From JBAXTE01 sp964653595 (lineage in GTDB: Bacteria; Bacteroidota; Bacteroidia; Bacteroidales; WCHB1-69): 64,000 bases of DNA. The stretch covers positions 1 to 64,000 of the forward strand of contig CAZZHH010000012.1 of NCBI GenBank assembly GCA_964653595.1, given 5' to 3'. The notes beneath the pieces are model-generated. The model saw only the letters and a program-made list of their open reading frames with translations. It searched no databases and was not told the origin of the DNA. The translations under genes were made by a program, and so were the position numbers. Below, piece after piece: positions 8,975 to 16,694 of the stretch. Within the stretch, counting starts at the first letter, position 1, and every line of letters begins with the position of its first letter.

Positions 8975-9407
8975 CTTTGTCATAATCTATTTCCTGAACC
9001 AAATTACCTTTTTCGTCATAGATCTTCCAAATACCCACTTTTTTTCCCATAGTAAACTTGCCAGCATAAAAGAGTTGTCCAGATTCGTACCAAACACTCT
9101 TATTGCCATCTTCTACTCCTTTTATATAGGAACCCTCGCTCCATTTTTTACCATTCTCAAACCAAGCGGTCCACACACCATCGCGTAAGGAGTCTTTATA
9201 AGATCCTTCAATTTTCTTAGTTTTATTTGGCCAATATAAAATTTCTTTAACCAACTCTTTATTCTTCTCATCACCTTTAAAAAACCGCTCTAATTGTGGC
9301 GATCCATCTGGATATTTTTGTTCTACCACTTTTGTTACTTGTGGTTTACAAGAAACCAATAAAACAATAAAAGACAATGATAAAACTCCTAAAAATACTC
9401 TTCTCAT
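8961..9407 (-). CDS. MORN-repeat (YwqK-like) lipoprotein
   Basis: 148-residue lipoprotein. The signal ends in the lipobox VLLVSC, with the lipidated Cys at about residue 20. Three to four MORN_2 repeats of about 23 residues follow, recognisable by G-W/Y-x-x-W-x-E-N-G-K patterns such as DGVWTAWFENGKKWSEGSY and KVGIWKIYDEKGN. Such proteins are often auto-annotated as YwqK-type toxin-antitoxin components, but in Bacteroidota most are exported surface or periplasmic proteins of unknown role, and nothing here indicates a toxin partner. It is the last gene of the minus-strand run recQ, OmpH-like, MORN, 22 bases after the OmpH-like gene. Two other MORN proteins are at 21985 and 25375. Confidence 0.85.
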   Translation of the reverse strand: MRRVFLGVLSLSFIVLLVSCKPQVTKVVEQKYPDGSPQLERFFKGDEKNKELVKEILYWPNKTKKIEGSYKDSLRDGVWTAWFENGKKWSEGSYIKGVEDGNKSVWYESGQLFYAGKFTMGKKVGIWKIYDEKGNLVQEIDYDKEKNK

Positions 9408-9429
9408 ATCTCAAATTCTTATCGAAAAA

Positions 9430-10101
9430 TTATTGTTTGCCTTTTTTCTCTTTATGCTCTTTATTTAACCCTTCTATGATCTCTTTGGTAACATCCATCT
9501 TCTCATTAACCACGATAATTGGACCACCCTTGGTATAACCTAAGATATAATCTGCTCCATACTTTGTGTTAAATTTATTCGCATATGCAATGATATCTTC
9601 TGTAATTTTTTTATTTATTTCGGCCTCTTTAACCATCAATTGTTGAGTAAACTCTTCGTTCATTTTCATGATTTCTTCCCGTTCTTTCATCAGAAGATTT
9701 TCTGCGTTTTGAGCTTGAGTAGCGTTAATTGTGTTGTTTTTCACATTGTTTTGATAGTTTTTTACCTTCTGCTCAAACGAGGCTTGTTTTGCATTAAACG
9801 AACCCTCTAGTTTCTCTTTTTCCTTTTTAAGATCCTCACCCAGCTCATCCACTAAATCATAATTTTGAAAAACAGTATCTGTGTTAAAAAATGCTATTTT
9901 TGCTTCTACACCATTATTTGAAAGATTAGCGGATTGAGGAGCTGATGGTTTATAAAAATGCAAAAAATAGAGCACAGCTATGGCTACAAAAATAACAACA
10001 TTTAAAACTATAGATGGACGTAATACGCATTTTCTAGGGACCTTTGGGTTTTCTTGTTGAAATTGGTTATTCTCTTCAGAGATAATATTTTCATTTTCCA
10101 T
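9430..10101 (-). CDS. OmpH/Skp-family periplasmic chaperone-like protein
   Basis: 223-residue protein with a cytoplasmic N-terminal tail (~25 residues), one transmembrane segment (IVLNVVIFVAIAVLYFLHFY, about 30-49), then a periplasmic OmpH/Skp-like domain. Supporting features are KIAFFNTDTVFQNYDLVDEL (the usual OmpH opening strand and helix), a long coiled coil (~85-165), and the closing strand region GADYILGYTKGGPIIVV. Skp-like proteins hold outer-membrane proteins during transit; here the protein would be anchored to the inner membrane rather than soluble. The gene sits 29 bases after recQ and 22 before the MORN lipoprotein. Confidence 0.85.
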   Translation of the reverse strand: MENENIISEENNQFQQENPKVPRKCVLRPSIVLNVVIFVAIAVLYFLHFYKPSAPQSANLSNNGVEAKIAFFNTDTVFQNYDLVDELGEDLKKEKEKLEGSFNAKQASFEQKVKNYQNNVKNNTINATQAQNAENLLMKEREEIMKMNEEFTQQLMVKEAEINKKITEDIIAYANKFNTKYGADYILGYTKGGPIIVVNEKMDVTKEIIEGLNKEHKEKKGKQ

Positions 10102-10130
10102 TATTTAACTTTTAAAATGTTTACTTTTTA

Positions 10131-12344
10131 TTAATTAGCAACTTCCGACATAAATTTAATTCTAACAAGGCGAATCTCTTCTTCGGTATATTCGTCTTCT
10201 CCTAATTCCGTTAAAGCATCACTTATTGAGTCGGTAGACGCTTCACTAAAATACTCATAAATCTCTTCCACGTGGTATGGATCAACATACTCATCGATGT
10301 AGTAATTAATGTCTATTCTTGTCCCCGAAGAGATGATACTTTCCAATTCCGTTATCAACTCTTCAAAGCTTAAATTTTTTGCTACAGCCAGCTCTTCTAA
10401 TGCAATTTTGCGGTCAATATTTTGAATAATATAGACCTTCATTGCAGATTTGTTTACTACAGACTTTACAATTAAATCCTGAGGTCGTTCGATTTCATTT
10501 TCAACAACATACTTTTTAATTAAGGTATAAAAAGGCTCCCCATATTTAGCAGCTTTGCCTTGTCCAACCCCAACAATTTGAGTAATCTCCTCCAAATTAG
10601 TGGGGTATTGTATACACATATCCTCTAGAGAAGTATCTTGAAAAATTACAAAAGGAGGAAGCTTTTCCTTTTTAGAAATATCTTTACGAAGATCTTTTAA
10701 CAACGAAAATAGAGTTTTATCAACTGCTCCTCCTTTTTGTCCACCTCCGATATCCTCCATTGGCATATCATCATCTTCGTTTTCAGAAGACTGTTCCTTC
10801 GTTAACATTACCGAAAATGGACGTTTCATAAATCTATCCCCCTTTGGGGTAATCTTTAAAATTCCATAATTTTCAATCTCTTTTACAATCAACTCTTCAA
10901 TAAGCGATTGACGAATTACTTGATTCCAAAAACGTTCGTCTTGATCGGCACCTTCTCCAAACTGTTTAATTTCATTATGTTTGAATTGCTTGATAGTAGT
11001 ACTCGATTTTCCAAGAATTACATTGATAATATGTTTGTCTTTGTATTGTTGTTTTAATGCCTTTATAGTTTCTAGCGCTAAATAAACATGGTCTTTACCA
11101 TCAAATTTTTGTTTTGGATGCAAACAATTATCGCAATTTCCACAATTATCAGAACTGTAAGATTCTCCAAAATAATGCAACAACATAACCCTTCTACATA
11201 AAGCAGATTCGGCATAAGAAACCGTCTCTGATATTAGCTGTTTTGCAATTTCCTGTTCCGCAACTGGCTTGTTTTTGTTGAACTTTTCTAACTTTGCCAA
11301 GTCTTCAAAATCATAAAAAGCAACACATAATCCCTCGCCATCATCTCTGCCTGAGCGACCTGTTTCTTGATAATATCCTTCCAGACTTTTTGGCATATCG
11401 TAATGAACAACAAATCTCACATCTGGTTTATCTATTCCCATTCCAAAAGCAATGGTTGCAACAATTACATCCACTTCTTCCATCAAAAACATATCTTGGT
11501 TTTTAACTCTAGTTGTAGGATCTAAACCTGCATGGTATGGAAGTGCTTTGATATTATTCACTTGAAGTGTTGAAGCCAATTCTTCAACGGTTTTGCGACT
11601 CATGCAGTATATAATTCCCGACTTACCAGTATTGTTTCTAATAAAACGAACAACCTCTCTGTCGATATCTTCTTTTGCTTTTGGTTTTGGTCGTACTTCA
11701 TAATATAAATTGGCACGATTAAACGAAGATTTAAACACCTCCGCTTTGCTCATTCCCAAATTTTTTTGAATATCATGTTGTACCTTAGGTGTAGCAGTTG
11801 CCGTAAGAGCCATTACTGGGACATTGTGTCCAATTTCATCAATTATTGGACGAATTCTACGATATTCTGGTCTAAAATCATGACCCCATTCTGAAATACA
11901 ATGCGCTTCGTCGATAGCATAAAAAGAGATAGTCAACTCTCTGAAAAAATCAACATTCTCTTCTTTTGTTAGGGTCTCAGGTGCTACATATAGTAATTTT
12001 GTTTTGCCAGCCAGCAAATCTTTTTTCACCTCTTTAATTTCAGATTTTGACAAAGATGAATTTAACACATGTGCTATGCCAATTTCAGATCCATAATTGC
12101 GAATTGCGTCAACTTGGTTCTTCATCAATGCAATCAAGGGTGAAATGATAATTGCAGTACCTTCTAATAATAATGCGGGCAATTGATAACACAATGATTT
12201 TCCTCCTCCAGTAGGCATGATAACAAAAACATCATTCTTTTCGAGGAGACTTTTAATTACCATTTCTTGGGTCCCTTTAAATTGTTCAAACCCAAAATGC
12301 TCTTTTAGCTTCTCGTGTAACTTATTAGAATCAATATTTGCCAT
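10131..12344 (-). CDS. recQ: ATP-dependent DNA helicase RecQ
   Basis: 3'-5' DNA helicase of recombination and replication-fork repair. Walker A PTGGGKS at residues 44-50, DEAH box at 145-148 with the RecQ signature SEWGHDFRPEYRRI after it, GRSGRD motif VI, then the RQC zinc-binding region (ALCRRVMLLHYFGE and CGNCDNC), winged helix, and an HRDC domain (LPPFVIFQDTSLEDM around residues 560-640). The last ~90 residues form an acidic tail. At 737 residues it is longer than E. coli RecQ (about 610) but close to what I expect for Bacteroidota. A candidate -7 box lies at 12411-12418 on the minus strand. It heads the run with the OmpH-like and MORN genes. Confidence 0.96.
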   Translation of the reverse strand: MANIDSNKLHEKLKEHFGFEQFKGTQEMVIKSLLEKNDVFVIMPTGGGKSLCYQLPALLLEGTAIIISPLIALMKNQVDAIRNYGSEIGIAHVLNSSLSKSEIKEVKKDLLAGKTKLLYVAPETLTKEENVDFFRELTISFYAIDEAHCISEWGHDFRPEYRRIRPIIDEIGHNVPVMALTATATPKVQHDIQKNLGMSKAEVFKSSFNRANLYYEVRPKPKAKEDIDREVVRFIRNNTGKSGIIYCMSRKTVEELASTLQVNNIKALPYHAGLDPTTRVKNQDMFLMEEVDVIVATIAFGMGIDKPDVRFVVHYDMPKSLEGYYQETGRSGRDDGEGLCVAFYDFEDLAKLEKFNKNKPVAEQEIAKQLISETVSYAESALCRRVMLLHYFGESYSSDNCGNCDNCLHPKQKFDGKDHVYLALETIKALKQQYKDKHIINVILGKSSTTIKQFKHNEIKQFGEGADQDERFWNQVIRQSLIEELIVKEIENYGILKITPKGDRFMKRPFSVMLTKEQSSENEDDDMPMEDIGGGQKGGAVDKTLFSLLKDLRKDISKKEKLPPFVIFQDTSLEDMCIQYPTNLEEITQIVGVGQGKAAKYGEPFYTLIKKYVVENEIERPQDLIVKSVVNKSAMKVYIIQNIDRKIALEELAVAKNLSFEELITELESIISSGTRIDINYYIDEYVDPYHVEEIYEYFSEASTDSISDALTELGEDEYTEEEIRLVRIKFMSEVAN

Positions 12345-12410
12345 TGATGATTATTTATTATTAATCAAGTTTTACCTTGAAATTTATTCACTAAATTTTA
12401 AAAATAGGCA

Positions 12411-12418
12411 CAAAAATA
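12411..12418 (-). promoter_or_regulatory. -7 box (TATTTTTG) before recQ
   Basis: Perfect TAnnTTTG match on the minus strand, 66 bases upstream of the recQ ATG. No convincing -33 element at the usual spacing. Confidence 0.4.
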
Positions 12419-12633
12419 CCAACATTTCATTTAATCTATTACGTTTTACAAATTAAATTCATGTTAAAATAGAAAAACGATCAATTTTATTTGTCAAAAA
12501 AAAATCAATAATATAATTATCAGAATATTAAAATATTATTATTACTCATTCTAAACTAACAATCAGATTCAATTATCTATTACTTTTCAGTTTAATTAAC
12601 TATCCAAGTGTACAATAACAAAGAAATCAGATA

Positions 12634-13215
12634 TTAGTAATTTTCGCTATATAATTCAAAATAAGCTTGAGGATGATCGCATGCTGGACAATTTGCCAAT
12701 GCTTTGGAGCCTTCATAAATATACCCACATTTACGACACATCCATTTAGCAGAAGCTTCTTTCTTAAAGACGGAATCGTTTTGCATGTTTTCAAGCAACT
12801 TGCGATATCTTTTTTCATGAGCAGCTTCTACTTGGGCTATAGCTTTAAATTTTGTTGCAATTTTTGGGAATCCCTCTTCTTTTGCAACTTCTGCAAAATG
12901 TGGATAAAGTTCGGACCATTCCTCTTTTTCTCCTTCAGCTGCATCGTGCAAATTTTGCATGGTTGTACCAATTACTCCCGCTGGATAGGTTGCGGTAATT
13001 TCTACAGGCCCTCCCTCTAAAAAATTAAAAAACAACTTAGCATGTTGCTCTTCTTGCAATGCAGTTTCAGCAAATAATGCAGCTATTTGCTCATACCCTT
13101 CTTGTTTCGCTTTTTTAGCATAAAAAGTATATCTATTTTTTGCCTGAGATTCTCCTGCAAAAGATTTTAATAAATTTTTTTCGGTCTGGGTTCCTTTTAA
13201 TGATTTTTGTTCCAT
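12634..13215 (-). CDS. Rubrerythrin
   Basis: Cytoplasmic non-haem diiron protein that reduces hydrogen peroxide, typical of anaerobes and microaerophiles. Residues 1-150 are the ferritin-like four-helix bundle with the iron ligands E22 (GES), E50 and the EEQH motif at 55-58, plus the second set in QVEAAHEKR near 128-136. Residues 158-193 form the rubredoxin-like [Fe(SCys)4] domain with C160/C163 and C176/C179. Length (193) is that of classical rubrerythrins. Monocistronic: it is divergent from the RlpA-like gene, and recQ is 290 bases downstream with its own promoter box. Confidence 0.96.
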   Translation of the reverse strand: MEQKSLKGTQTEKNLLKSFAGESQAKNRYTFYAKKAKQEGYEQIAALFAETALQEEQHAKLFFNFLEGGPVEITATYPAGVIGTTMQNLHDAAEGEKEEWSELYPHFAEVAKEEGFPKIATKFKAIAQVEAAHEKRYRKLLENMQNDSVFKKEASAKWMCRKCGYIYEGSKALANCPACDHPQAYFELYSENY

Positions 13216-13304
13216 TTTAAAATATTTTTTATTGTAACTAATTTCAACTCTATACGTACAACATACTTATTAATAAATAGATAATTTAATAATTTTTCAA
13301 ATTG

Positions 13305-14249
13305 ATGTTTTTCAAAGTTAATACATTTTTTTTCATTTTTTCATTTTTTTCTGATAAACTGAAAAAATATTTTCTCTGGATTCTGATTTTTAATCCAATA
13401 TTGTTGATTTCTCAAGAATCAGCCACGGTAGATTCAGGAGTTGTTTTTTATGGCAAAGCCTCTTACTACGATGAATTCTTCAATGGCAGGAAAACAGCTA
13501 ACGGAGAAATATTTTCTCACAAACAGCTCACAGCAGCACATCCATCATGGCCTTTTAACACAAAAGTAAAAGTAACCAATCTTGTAAATAAAAACAGTGT
13601 AACCGTTAGAATCAACGATCGAGGTCCTTTTATCATGGGTAGACATATTGATCTCTCAAAACAAGCAGCGACCGTCCTCGGATTCATCAAATCTGGAGTA
13701 GTGGATGTCAAAATGGAGATTATTAAATGGGGCACTCTGCCAGAAACGACCAGTTTGGCTATCCATAAACCCAAATTTGAAAAACAAGATTTTTCAAAAG
13801 TTAAAAGCAATAACGATAGTAATAAAAAAAGAGTTGAACCGAAAAAAAATATTGCATTAAACCATCTCCCTCTTTCTGACTCCATTGACACTAAAAAAAC
13901 TAATCCTGAAGTTTCTATAAAAAAGGAGAAGCCAGTTCAAAAAAATCAAAAAAATACGAATTATAAAAATGAATTCTGTTTTGCCACAGATTCATTGTTT
14001 GGCTGGTGTGTACAAATTGGTAGTTATTCTAACAAAAAAAATGCAGAAAAAGCTCAAAAAACGGTCTCTGAAAAAACGAATGAGTGGTCCTGTATTCAAG
14101 AAATTAGTCGCAATGATAAAACACTATATAGGGTAATATGTGGAAAAAACATCGAAAACAATAGAGCTAATGAGGTAAAAAATATATTAAAAGATATTTT
14201 TCCAGATGCTTTTACAACAAACTTCATCACACTTAAAAACAATTCTTAA
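13305..14249 (+). CDS. RlpA-like DPBB protein with SPOR domain
   Basis: Exported peptidoglycan-associated protein. A hydrophobic N-terminal region ends at about LLIS with Gln next. The double-psi beta-barrel domain (~50-140) carries the RlpA motifs GKASYYDEFFNGRKTANGE, LTAAHPSWPFNTKVKVTN and RINDRGPFIMGRHIDLS. A low-complexity Lys/Ser/Asn linker (155-225) follows, and a C-terminal SPOR domain (~232-310; WCVQIGSYSNKKNAEKA) that binds denuded glycan strands at division septa. RlpA of Pseudomonas is a lytic transglycosylase; in Bacteroidota the activity is unproven. The ATG at 13305 is used rather than the TTG at 13302. Confidence 0.9.
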   Translation: MFFKVNTFFFIFSFFSDKLKKYFLWILIFNPILLISQESATVDSGVVFYGKASYYDEFFNGRKTANGEIFSHKQLTAAHPSWPFNTKVKVTNLVNKNSVTVRINDRGPFIMGRHIDLSKQAATVLGFIKSGVVDVKMEIIKWGTLPETTSLAIHKPKFEKQDFSKVKSNNDSNKKRVEPKKNIALNHLPLSDSIDTKKTNPEVSIKKEKPVQKNQKNTNYKNEFCFATDSLFGWCVQIGSYSNKKNAEKAQKTVSEKTNEWSCIQEISRNDKTLYRVICGKNIENNRANEVKNILKDIFPDAFTTNFITLKNNS

Positions 14250-14439
14250 AACCATCCAAAAGTAGCTAATTTTCGATATTACATTGAAATTATAGTACCC
14301 CATTAATATTTAGAAGTTCAATAATTTAAGCAAAATAAATCCATCAACATATTATTGTTATGCTTAAAAAATATGATTTTGCTAAAAAAAGACAAAAAAT
14401 TTTAATTATTATTCAAAGAGAAACAACCTTTGCCATTTT

Positions 14440-14568
14440 ATTGGGGTCTAAAAAATATAAATCTTTTAGATTTTAAAAATCATAATGATATTATTGTTGT
14501 TTTTCAACATAATAGGGTGATTCTGGGGGAAAAGTGCTTTTAACAATGTTAGAAGCACTTTATTTTTT
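14440..14568 (+). ncRNA. Candidate structured small RNA
   Basis: About 130 bases with no open frame that end in a plus-strand rho-independent terminator although the nearest plus-strand gene stops 280 bases earlier. Inside are a hairpin of ATTATTGTTG (from 14493) with CAACATAAT (ending about 14514) closed by a T loop, and G-rich single-stranded patches (TTGGGGTC, AATAGGGTG, CTGGGGGA). Upstream, AACCTTTG near 14429 is one base away from the -7 consensus. I cannot assign it to a known RNA family by eye. It may instead be a long 3' leader of rlpA. Confidence 0.3.
14531..14568 (+). terminator. Rho-independent terminator (+ strand)
   Basis: Stem AAAGTGCTT (14531-14539) with AAGCACTTT (14553-14561), 13-base loop, then ATTTTTTC. 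It faces the plus strand, with no gene directly before it. Confidence 0.7.
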
Positions 14569-14585
14569 CAGGGAGATGTAATAAT

Positions 14586-14624
14586 GGAAAAAGCGTTTTT
14601 CTGATCATGAAAAACGCTTTTTCC
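14586..14624 (-). terminator. 16-bp perfect hairpin terminator of the biotin-carrier operon
   Basis: GGAAAAAGCGTTTTTC (14586-14601) and its exact complement (14609-14624) flank a 7-base loop. It lies 20 bases after the stop codon of the minus-strand biotin-carrier gene. The arms contain their own T runs, so it could work in both directions. Confidence 0.8.
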
Positions 14625-14643
14625 AATTCACTAGGAAGATTGA

Positions 14644-14901
14644 TTATTCAATTATAATCACTGGATCATTTTTACTAACTCGATCGCCAGGTTTAGCATT
14701 TATCTTAACAACAGTGCCACTAATAGGAGCTAATACTTCGTTATCCATCTTCATTGCTTGTAATACAAATATTTTGTCGCCTTGTTTAACAACATCCCCT
14801 TCTTTTACATGATATTTCAACAAAGTTCCAGGTATAAATGGGTAAACTTCTCCAGCGGGAATCGATATGTATATCTTTTTATATGTTTTTGAAATTGCCA
14901 T
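14644..14901 (-). CDS. Biotin carboxyl carrier protein (biotinyl domain)
   Basis: 85-residue single-domain protein. It is a biotinyl/lipoyl fold with the biotinylation motif AMKM, target lysine K51, and the mirrored half GTVVKINAKPGDRVSKNDPVIIIE. It should swing carboxybiotin between a carboxylase or decarboxylase partner and the carboxyltransferase encoded 29 bases upstream. Unlike most BCCPs, it lacks the N-terminal Ala/Pro-rich linker, so it is a minimal carrier, as in methylmalonyl-CoA decarboxylase gamma subunits or stand-alone propionyl-CoA carboxylase carriers. The likely modifying enzyme is BirA (315-1076). It is second gene of a two-gene operon ending in the hairpin at 14586. Confidence 0.92.
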   Translation of the reverse strand: MAISKTYKKIYISIPAGEVYPFIPGTLLKYHVKEGDVVKQGDKIFVLQAMKMDNEVLAPISGTVVKINAKPGDRVSKNDPVIIIE

Positions 14902-14930
14902 AATATAAATTTTTATTTTTTTTACCTTAA

Positions 14931-16478
14931 TTAAAACGGAGCAATTCCATGTTTTTTATATGGCAATAGCACCTCTTTCCCTTTAGAAATTTGCAAAGCA
15001 TGCATTACATATTCTCGGGTTTCGTTAGAGTCGATTACAGCATCAACATATCCGTATGCAGCCGCCACGTATGGATTTGCAAACTTTTCCTTATATTCAA
15101 TAATTTTTTGTTGACGAAGTTCTTCAGGGTTTTCTGCAGCTAAAATTTCACTTCTAAAAATGATATTAGCGGCACCTTCTGGTCCCATAACAGCTATTTC
15201 GGCAGAAGGCCATGCAAATACAAAATCTGCTTTTAGGTGATGAGAGCACATAGCAATATAGCCACCACCGTATGCTTTACGTAATATAACGGTAATTTTT
15301 GGCACTGTAGCTTCCGAAAATGCGTATAATAATTTAGCACCGTGACGAATTACCCCTGCATGTTCTTGATCGATACCAGGCAAATATCCTGGCAAATCAA
15401 CTAAAGTAACTAGAGGTATATTAAATGAATCGCAGTAACGTACAAAACGAGCAGCCTTATCAGAAGAATCACAATCGAGCACACCCGACATATAAAATGG
15501 TTGATTAGCAACAACACCTATTGTCTCCCCATTAATACGTGCAAAACCAACTACAATATTCTTTGCAAACAGTTCTTGAACTTCTAAAAAGTCGGAATTA
15601 TCGACAAAAGACTTAATGATATTTCTTACATCATAAGGTTCGGTTGGATTTGTTGGAAAAAAGGTATTAATTTTAAAGTCTTTGCTTTTTGGACTTTTAG
15701 GAAGGAATGGTTCTGCTTTTTTGGTATTATTCCATGGAATAAAACTCACTAAGTTTTTAATTTGCTCGAAACACTCGTTTTCACTGTTAGCAAAAAAATG
15801 AGCATTTCCGGAGATTTCAGCATGAACTCTGGCACCACCTAAATCTTCTTGAGTTATCTCTTCTCCTAATACTGTTTTAATAACCTCAGGCCCGGTTATA
15901 AACATTTTTGAAATATTATCCACTACAAATACAAAATCGGTTAGTGCAGGTGAATAAACTGCCCCACCTGCGCATGGACCTAAAATGACAGAAATTTGAG
16001 GTATAACTCCAGAGGCGTGCGTATTACGATAAAAAATATCTCCATATCCTGCTAAAGCATTGACACCCTCTTGGATACGTGCACCACCAGAATCATTAAT
16101 TCCAATAATAGGAACTTTAAGTTTCATGGCATGATCCATTATCTTGCATATTTTCTTTGCATGCATATATCCTAATGAACCACCTGCAACTGTAAAATCT
16201 TGAGCATAAATACAAACTCCATATCCATTAATAGTACCAGTACCTGTTACCACTCCATCTCCAGGAAGATATTTCTTATCCATATCAAAATCTTTACCTG
16301 CATGTTCTACAAACATATCATATTCGTGAAACGAGTTAGGATCTAATATCGATATAATACGTTCACGAGCAGTAAGTTTCCCTCCCGCTTTTTGTTTTTC
16401 GATAGCTTTGGTTCCCCCACCTTGAAGGGCTCCTTGCATACGTTTTTTTAAATCAATTGATTTTTGTCTTAATGACAT
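14931..16478 (-). CDS. mmdA: Acyl-CoA carboxyltransferase (methylmalonyl-CoA decarboxylase alpha / propionyl-CoA carboxylase beta type)
   Basis: 515-residue cytoplasmic carboxyltransferase that moves a carboxyl group between acyl-CoA and carboxybiotin. It has both crotonase-like halves: N-terminal with GGARIQEGV and the GGAVYSPALTDF oxyanion region (~145-185), C-terminal with DLPGYLPGIDQEHAGVI and GGGYIAMCSHHL. The MmdA and PccB families cannot be separated by eye. MeaB at 24 kb supports methylmalonyl-CoA chemistry. Start: an in-frame ATG at 16541 lies upstream of a perfect -7 box (16517-16524), so the transcript should begin after it; ATG 16478 restores the usual MSLRQK-type N-terminus. No beta-subunit sodium pump or biotin carboxylase gene is adjacent. 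Confidence 0.9.
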   Translation of the reverse strand: MSLRQKSIDLKKRMQGALQGGGTKAIEKQKAGGKLTARERIISILDPNSFHEYDMFVEHAGKDFDMDKKYLPGDGVVTGTGTINGYGVCIYAQDFTVAGGSLGYMHAKKICKIMDHAMKLKVPIIGINDSGGARIQEGVNALAGYGDIFYRNTHASGVIPQISVILGPCAGGAVYSPALTDFVFVVDNISKMFITGPEVIKTVLGEEITQEDLGGARVHAEISGNAHFFANSENECFEQIKNLVSFIPWNNTKKAEPFLPKSPKSKDFKINTFFPTNPTEPYDVRNIIKSFVDNSDFLEVQELFAKNIVVGFARINGETIGVVANQPFYMSGVLDCDSSDKAARFVRYCDSFNIPLVTLVDLPGYLPGIDQEHAGVIRHGAKLLYAFSEATVPKITVILRKAYGGGYIAMCSHHLKADFVFAWPSAEIAVMGPEGAANIIFRSEILAAENPEELRQQKIIEYKEKFANPYVAAAYGYVDAVIDSNETREYVMHALQISKGKEVLLPYKKHGIAPF

Positions 16479-16516
16479 ATATTCATTTTTAGTTAAAAAA
16501 ATAATTTGGTACCGTA

Positions 16517-16524
16517 CAAAATTA
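16517..16524 (-). promoter_or_regulatory. -7 box (TAATTTTG) of the carboxyltransferase operon
   Basis: Perfect TAnnTTTG on the minus strand, 39 bases before the ATG at 16478. It rules out initiation at 16541 and therefore decides the start. Confidence 0.5.
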
Positions 16525-16642
16525 TTGATTAATTCTGTCAATATATTCTTTTTTTAATTTTTAAATGAAAGCAAAATCAAAAAAAAACATAACTAGAAGA
16601 TAATTAGAGTCTTGAATATTGTGAAAAAAAGTTAAACAAAAA

Positions 16643-16676
16643 AAAGAGGAAATCTAGTTTCCCAAATTCCCTCTTT
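16643..16676 (-). terminator. Rho-independent terminator of the T9SS cargo gene
   Basis: Stem AAAGAGG (16643-16649) with CCTCTTT (16670-16676); read on the minus strand it is followed by a run of T. It lies 19 bases after the stop codon of the 16695-18305 gene. Confidence 0.75.
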
Positions 16677-16694
16677 CAAATAAAATGAATTTTT

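Larger units (their letters stand above)
14250..14643. other. 394-base intergenic region with two hairpin terminators
   Basis: No open frame of note. The left part is AT-rich. The right part contains a possible small-RNA locus ending in a plus-strand terminator (14531-14568), then a 16-bp perfect hairpin (14586-14624) serving the minus-strand biotin-carrier operon. These are listed separately. Confidence 0.6.

Noticed and set aside
8961..9407. Toxin-antitoxin system suggested by YwqK-like similarity
   Set aside because: The protein is a lipoprotein of MORN repeats and no toxin-like gene lies beside it or beside the two paralogues.
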